This document shows, in pieces, positions 41,133-44,985 of a DNA stretch of 44,985 nucleotides (positions within the stretch are counted from its first letter, which is position 1; every line of letters begins with the position of its first letter). Made by a program: the position numbers and the translations under genes. The DNA comes from UBA685 sp002299005. GTDB taxonomy: Bacteria; Pseudomonadota; Alphaproteobacteria; Puniceispirillales; Puniceispirillaceae. The notes under the pieces were generated by a model, which searched no databases, had not been told where the DNA came from, and was given only the letters and a program-made list of their open reading frames with translations. The stretch is taken from contig CAXAAH010000008.1 in NCBI GenBank assembly GCA_963966775.1, positions 1 to 44,985 of the forward strand, read 5' to 3'.

Positions 41133-42020
41133 TCATCTCATAGAGGGCCGCCTCATAACGGGGCGGCGGACGAATTGCACAATCAGGCCCGCCCAAATAC
41201 AACCAAAGGCCAATAGGTCTTTGGTTGAAAAATCCTCGCCAAAAAACAACACACCGCATAACAGCTGTAGCGTCGGGTTGACGTAGAAAATAAACGCCGC
41301 CATTGATAGCGGCAAGGCTTCATTACCGCGCAAGAACAGCACCAATGGCACGGTCGTAATCACCCCGCATGCCACCGCCAGCGCAAAGCCTCTTATCTCT
41401 CCATCAAAGAACAAGGCCCCGCCTTGGCCGACATGCCAGCCAAGAAAGCACATCACCAGCGGCAATAATATGATGGTCTCACAGAAAAACCCATCAAGCG
41501 CGCTGATGGCGATTTGTTTGCGCACCACCGCATAAAGCGCGAAAGACCCTGCTAAAATCAATGTGATATCTGGCACAGCCCCAATTGACCAGCCCTTAAT
41601 CGCGACCCCAATCGCCGATAGGATAAGCGCGATGACCCCGCGCCTATCAAGGCGCTCACCAAGGAAAATCACACTCGCACCCACCGCAATCAACGGGTAG
41701 ACAAAGTAGCCGAAAGACGCTTCAACCACCCGCACCTCGCCAACCGCATAGACAAAAGTGGTCCAATTAACCGCGATCATCACCGTGCCAATCAGCATGT
41801 AGATGAGCTGGCGTGACGGTCTAAAAAGCGCAAAAATCCTGCCAAGCTTGCCAGATAGGCCATAGACGACCATCATCAGCAAGAACGCCCACAGGCTCCG
41901 CTGGACAACGATTTCAACCGCTGAATAGCCCTCTAGCAACACATAAAATATCGGCAAGATACCCCATAGGGCAGGCCCAAGAAATGCGGCTAGATAGCCA
42001 AATCTGTCTGGTTTTGACAT
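41133..42020 (-). CDS. rarD: RarD-type EamA-family permease
   Basis: A 295-aa protein with ten predicted helices. The sequence WTTFVYAVGEVRVVEASFGY and the N-terminal FLGPALWGILPIFYVLLEGY are typical of RarD, a DMT member first linked to chloramphenicol sensitivity. The true substrate is unknown. AAAGGG lies ahead of the ATG. It is a different subfamily from the EamA protein at 9.8 kb. Confidence 0.9.
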   Translation of the reverse strand: MSKPDRFGYLAAFLGPALWGILPIFYVLLEGYSAVEIVVQRSLWAFLLMMVVYGLSGKLGRIFALFRPSRQLIYMLIGTVMIAVNWTTFVYAVGEVRVVEASFGYFVYPLIAVGASVIFLGERLDRRGVIALILSAIGVAIKGWSIGAVPDITLILAGSFALYAVVRKQIAISALDGFFCETIILLPLVMCFLGWHVGQGGALFFDGEIRGFALAVACGVITTVPLVLFLRGNEALPLSMAAFIFYVNPTLQLLCGVLFFGEDFSTKDLLAFGCIWAGLIVQFVRRPVMRRPSMR

Positions 42021-42232
42021 TGATTTATCGCCCTTTTTTCATGCAAGCCGCCAACGGTCTCCTCACTCTTATCAGCATTCCCTCACCTGCGACATCGATT
42101 TTTATGCCCCCCATCTAAGGTGGCGCGACCAATTAGATTGTCCCGCCCCTTAAACGGGGCTAGTGATGATGATAAAGAGATGATAATAATAGGGGCGCAA
42201 ACCCCATCATATGAATAGACAAGCTCTGTTGC

Positions 42233-42943
42233 ATGACTTCTGAAAACCCCTTTTATCTTGCCCTTTCCATGATCGCCTCAGCGGATCCGAATTTGGTTGA
42301 GATCACAAGCCTGTCTTTGCGTGTAAGCGGCCTTTCGGCGGCCCTAGCCTTATTATGCGGCCTGCCATTAGGCGCCTTAATCGCGACCAAGCAATTTATC
42401 GGCCGCTCTGGTGTTATTGTCTTTTTCAACGCGCTTCTTGGTCTGCCACCTGTTGTTGTGGGCCTGAGCATCTATTTGCTGTTATCGCGCAATGGTTTGC
42501 TTGGCTTTGCCGATTTGCTCTATAGCCCAACTGCGATGATCATCGCCCAATTTACGCTTGTCTTTCCGATTTCGGTGGCCTTGACCATCCAATTGCTTGA
42601 AGGGCTAAACCGTGAATATGACCCGCTCTTTTTATCGCTACGAATCACTGTTAGGCGACGTATTTTAACGCTTCTCACAGATGGTCGTGCGGGCCTTGTG
42701 ACCATTATGCTTGCCTGTCTTGGCCGCGCCTTATCAGAGGTTGGGGCGATTATCATTGTCGGCGGCAACATCAATCATGTGACGCGTATGATGACGACAG
42801 CCATCGCGCTTGAGACCTCTAGAGGTGAATTAGCGCTTGCAATGTCGCTTGGCATTATTTTGCTGCTCATCGCTTTGGCGATTAATATTGCGAGCCAATT
42901 TGTAAAAGCGCATTTCGACCGCGCCCTTGGTCACAAAGGATAG
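42233..42943 (+). CDS. Tungstate-type ABC transporter permease (TupB-like)
   Basis: A 236-aa permease with about five to six helices. The EAA-like loop contains GRALSEVGAIIIVGGNI, characteristic of the TupB/WtpB group, and LLGLPPVVVGLSIYLLLSR fits TupB. It would form the membrane channel for tungstate (possibly molybdate) uptake with the ATPase encoded 5 bases downstream. The 212-base leader holds two small GC hairpins (42145-42160 and 42192-42205). No tupA-like binding protein lies upstream, where it is usually found. Confidence 0.82.
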   Translation: MTSENPFYLALSMIASADPNLVEITSLSLRVSGLSAALALLCGLPLGALIATKQFIGRSGVIVFFNALLGLPPVVVGLSIYLLLSRNGLLGFADLLYSPTAMIIAQFTLVFPISVALTIQLLEGLNREYDPLFLSLRITVRRRILTLLTDGRAGLVTIMLACLGRALSEVGAIIIVGGNINHVTRMMTTAIALETSRGELALAMSLGIILLLIALAINIASQFVKAHFDRALGHKG

Positions 42944-42948
42944 CCCCG

Positions 42949-43659
42949 ATGGTCATGCGTGATAAGCCCCCCCAACAAAGCCCCCTCATCAGCGCACAGA
43001 ATATCTGTCTTTGGCGCGGTGATAAGCCCCTGCTATCTTCGATTAACCTTACCATCGCCCGCGGTGAGACGACGATTATTATGGGCCAAAATGGGGCGGG
43101 CAAGACGATGCTTTTATCCGCCCTTCATGGCATTGTGCCGATACAATCAGGCACCATCACCCATGCCCCTGCCCTCTCGCAAAAGCCTGCCCTCTCGCAA
43201 AAGATGGTCTTCCAGAAACCTATCTTATTGCGCCGCACAGCCGCCGCCCATTTCAGCTTTGCCAGCATGATACATGATGAGGCGACCATAAGAACTTGGT
43301 TTGAAAAAGCAGGCATGGCCGATAAAATGACCACAAAGGCACGACATCTCTCATCAGGGGAAGCCCAAAAGCTGGCCTTAATCGCCGCACTTGCCGCCAA
43401 GCCTGATTGCCTGTTCCTTGATGAGCCGACAGCCAATCTTGACCTAGAATCCAGAGCAGATGTCGAAGCCCTGTTGCAAGAGGCAAAGGCGCAAGGCACG
43501 ACTTTGGTGATGGTCACACACGCGCATGCACAAGCAAAGCGCCTTGCCGATACCATCATCTATATGCAACAGGGCGTCATCTATGACCATGCCCCTGCCG
43601 CCGCGTTCTTGGACGGCGAACGCTCGCCCGAGGCATCTGCGTTCCTATCAGAATTATAG
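42949..43659 (+). CDS. Tungstate-type ABC transporter ATPase (TupC-like)
   Basis: A 236-aa ABC ATPase with Walker A GQNGAGKT (46-53), Q-loop in MVFQKPIL, signature LSSGEAQKLALIAAL, Walker B CLFLDEPTANLD and the switch His in VTHAHAQ. The sequence before the Q-loop carries PALSQK twice, from an exact 18-bp tandem duplication. An ATG two codons later (42955) is an alternative start. It pairs with the TupB-like permease just upstream; the substrate-binding partner is not in the window. Confidence 0.85.
   Translation: MVMRDKPPQQSPLISAQNICLWRGDKPLLSSINLTIARGETTIIMGQNGAGKTMLLSALHGIVPIQSGTITHAPALSQKPALSQKMVFQKPILLRRTAAAHFSFASMIHDEATIRTWFEKAGMADKMTTKARHLSSGEAQKLALIAALAAKPDCLFLDEPTANLDLESRADVEALLQEAKAQGTTLVMVTHAHAQAKRLADTIIYMQQGVIYDHAPAAAFLDGERSPEASAFLSEL
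43168..43203 (+). repeat. Exact 18-bp tandem duplication in the ABC ATPase gene
   Basis: CCTGCCCTCTCGCAAAAG at 43168-43185 is repeated without change at 43186-43203, in frame, giving PALSQK twice just before the Q-loop. Identity suggests a very recent slippage event or strong tolerance at this loop. Confidence 0.95.
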
Positions 43660-43665
43660 GCAAAG

Positions 43666-44895
43666 CTAGCGAAGTGACTTTAGCTCAAAAGCGGGATTGG
43701 CAATATCGTCCATCGCGGGGCTAAGGCCTTTTTCAAGACAGCCCTTGCCGATAATATAGGCTTGCGGATCATTGATAGATTCAACCGACCGCAACACACC
43801 GCGATGGTAACTCCACACAGACAGGCTACCTTCTTTCCTGCCCGTGCGGCTAATTTGCACCACATCCTCAGATGGCGCAGGCACAAGGCCGGCTGATTGC
43901 AATTTCCGGTCATATTGATCAGACCAAAACCACGGCGCTTCTTCTTGTGGCAAGGCAGAATCTGTAAAGCGCGCGGCAATATAATGCGCGCCATATTGGG
44001 CATTATGTATCGATTCAATGCGCACATCACCGCGCCCCTCAGCCAGCACATTATCGCCAATCGCATAAATATCAGCGTCATTTGTCTGATAGTGATAATC
44101 GGTTAAAATACCGTTCCCAGCCTCAAGGCCTGCCGCTTCTGCCAAAGCTATCTCAGGCAAAACACCAATCCCCACCAGCAAAATATCACAGCTCATCTCA
44201 GAGCGAACATTAGACCCATCACCCAGTTGCACCCCTGAAATAGCCCCATCTGTGACAGACAGGCCAGAGACGCCGCACCCTTTATGGATGGTCACGCCAT
44301 TATCTTCATGAAGCGTCTGATAGGCTTGGGAGATTTGCGGGCTTGCAACACGCGCAAGCAAGCGCGGGGCGGCCTCAATCACATGCACCTCAAGCCCCTT
44401 TTTGCGCATGCTTGCCGCCGCCTCAAGACCGATATAACCGCCGCCAATGACAACCGCCTTTTGCGCCTTTGGCAGGGCCGCCTTCAAGGCTTTTGCATCT
44501 GCCCCATCACGCAACACAAAGACATTCTCAGCATCCATCTCTGGCATAGGCAGGCGGCGTGGCACCGCGCCCAAAGCCAGAATCAGCCGATCATAGCCAA
44601 GGCTACTACCATCGCTGAGAGAGATAGATTTTGCCGCACGGTCAATCGAAGTCACAGACACGCCATCACGCAACTCAATCTGATTAAGGTCAAACCAATC
44701 AGCGCCGCGCAAATAAAAATCTGCCTCATTCCCGTCTTCAGAGCTAAGATAGGCCTTTGAAAGCGGCGGGCGTTGAAGCGGCACACCTTCCAGCCTGTCG
44801 ATCAGCGTTATGGCGTCATCACATCCTTGTTTGCGTAATCTTTCTGCAAAAGAAATCCCTGCATGGCTTGCCCCGATAACAACATAATGGCTCAT
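43666..44895 (-). CDS. FAD-dependent NAD(P)H:ferredoxin/rubredoxin reductase-like oxidoreductase
   Basis: A 409-aa pyridine-nucleotide-disulfide-type flavoprotein. The FAD site is VVIGASHAGISFAERLR near the N-terminus. PLQRPPLSKAYL is the block typical of ferredoxin and putidaredoxin reductases (BenD/CamA-like). The NAD site is AVVIGGGYIGLEAAASMRKK, and the second FAD site is DIYAIGDNV. A C-terminal reductase domain (WFWSDQYDRKLQSAGL) completes it. It would pass electrons from NADH to a ferredoxin serving an oxygenase or P450, but no such partner is in view. A GTG at 44919 opens the frame earlier; GAGGG ahead of the ATG at 44895 is preferred. Confidence 0.9.
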   Translation of the reverse strand: MSHYVVIGASHAGISFAERLRKQGCDDAITLIDRLEGVPLQRPPLSKAYLSSEDGNEADFYLRGADWFDLNQIELRDGVSVTSIDRAAKSISLSDGSSLGYDRLILALGAVPRRLPMPEMDAENVFVLRDGADAKALKAALPKAQKAVVIGGGYIGLEAAASMRKKGLEVHVIEAAPRLLARVASPQISQAYQTLHEDNGVTIHKGCGVSGLSVTDGAISGVQLGDGSNVRSEMSCDILLVGIGVLPEIALAEAAGLEAGNGILTDYHYQTNDADIYAIGDNVLAEGRGDVRIESIHNAQYGAHYIAARFTDSALPQEEAPWFWSDQYDRKLQSAGLVPAPSEDVVQISRTGRKEGSLSVWSYHRGVLRSVESINDPQAYIIGKGCLEKGLSPAMDDIANPAFELKSLR

Positions 44896-44906
44896 AGGCC
44901 CTCTAT

Positions 44907-44933
44907 CCTTTTTATTCACGCCTTTTATTCACG
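44907..44933. repeat. 13-14 bp tandem duplication upstream of the oxidoreductase gene
   Basis: CCTTTTTATTCACG (44907-44920) is followed directly by CCTTTTATTCACG (44921-44933), differing by one T, in the leader of the minus-strand oxidoreductase gene. Confidence 0.85.
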
Positions 44934-44985
44934 GCCAAATGGTTTTTTCATTGCCAAAATGGCTTTTGCCACTCTAAATGACATC

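Noticed and set aside
42145..42205. Molybdenum or tungsten cofactor riboswitch ahead of tupB
   Set aside because: Only two isolated 4-5 bp GC hairpins are visible; the conserved junction of the Moco motif cannot be recognised.

Overview
This window looks like a stretch of core chromosome from an alphaproteobacterium, probably a marine lineage with moderate GC content. SAR116-like is my guess from gene order and base composition; no marker here proves it. The evidence is protein character and synteny: carB-carA facing a yqeY-dnaG-rpoD block, uvrC-pgsA, ubiK facing lgt-midA-pgeF, ybjN-proC, prs-rplY-pth-ychF, DUF1285-nudix-DUF6111-cca-hemF next to petABC, and the tauE/safE-TIGR02186 pair. I see no insertion sequence, prophage, CRISPR array, integrase, secondary-metabolite cluster or toxin-antitoxin pair.

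Layout. 1-6.3 kb: carbamoyl-phosphate synthase (carAB, minus strand), then yqeY, dnaG and rpoD, followed by a CAT-anticodon tRNA that is probably tRNA-Ile2. 6.3-15 kb: an aspartate-type aminotransferase, uvrB, an EamA exporter, a CaCA cation exchanger, a 496-base AT-rich intergenic region with a consensus DnaA box, uvrC and pgsA. 15-18.6 kb: ilvE facing a MarR - response regulator - histidine kinase run that resembles the petP/petR arrangement. 18.6-21.6 kb: minus-strand csaA-like, COQ9/TetR-fold, proC, ybjN and ubiK-like genes. 21.8-28.3 kb: lgt, midA-like, pgeF, prs, rplY, pth and ychF on the plus strand. 28.3-30 kb: a calcium-binding RTX-repeat protein with a lipoprotein-type N-terminus. 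30-36.5 kb: petABC (cytochrome bc1), hemF, cca, a DUF6111-like membrane protein, a Nudix CoA pyrophosphatase and a DUF1285 protein, all on the minus strand. 36.7-41.1 kb: an unrecognised orphan gene in AT-rich surroundings, an ArsR regulator, a TauE/SafE permease with its TIGR02186 partner, a UspA protein and a periplasmic cyclophilin. 41.1-45 kb: rarD, a tungstate-type ABC permease and ATPase without a visible binding protein, and a ferredoxin/rubredoxin-reductase-like flavoprotein.

How it fits together. Most genes serve replication, transcription and repair (dnaG, rpoD, uvrB, uvrC), translation (tRNA, rplY, pth, ychF, cca), nucleotide and amino-acid supply (carAB, prs, ilvE, proC, aspC-like) and aerobic respiration (petABC, hemF, ubiK-like, COQ9-like, midA-like). 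The parts that deserve a second look are the ArsR/TauE/TIGR02186/Usp module with an inverted repeat on its promoter, the orphan gene beside it, the RTX lipoprotein, the origin-like intergenic region, the orphan tungstate transporter half, and a scatter of short 13-18 bp tandem duplications. I did not find a clearly new multi-gene system. The ArsR/TauE/TIGR02186 module is the nearest candidate.
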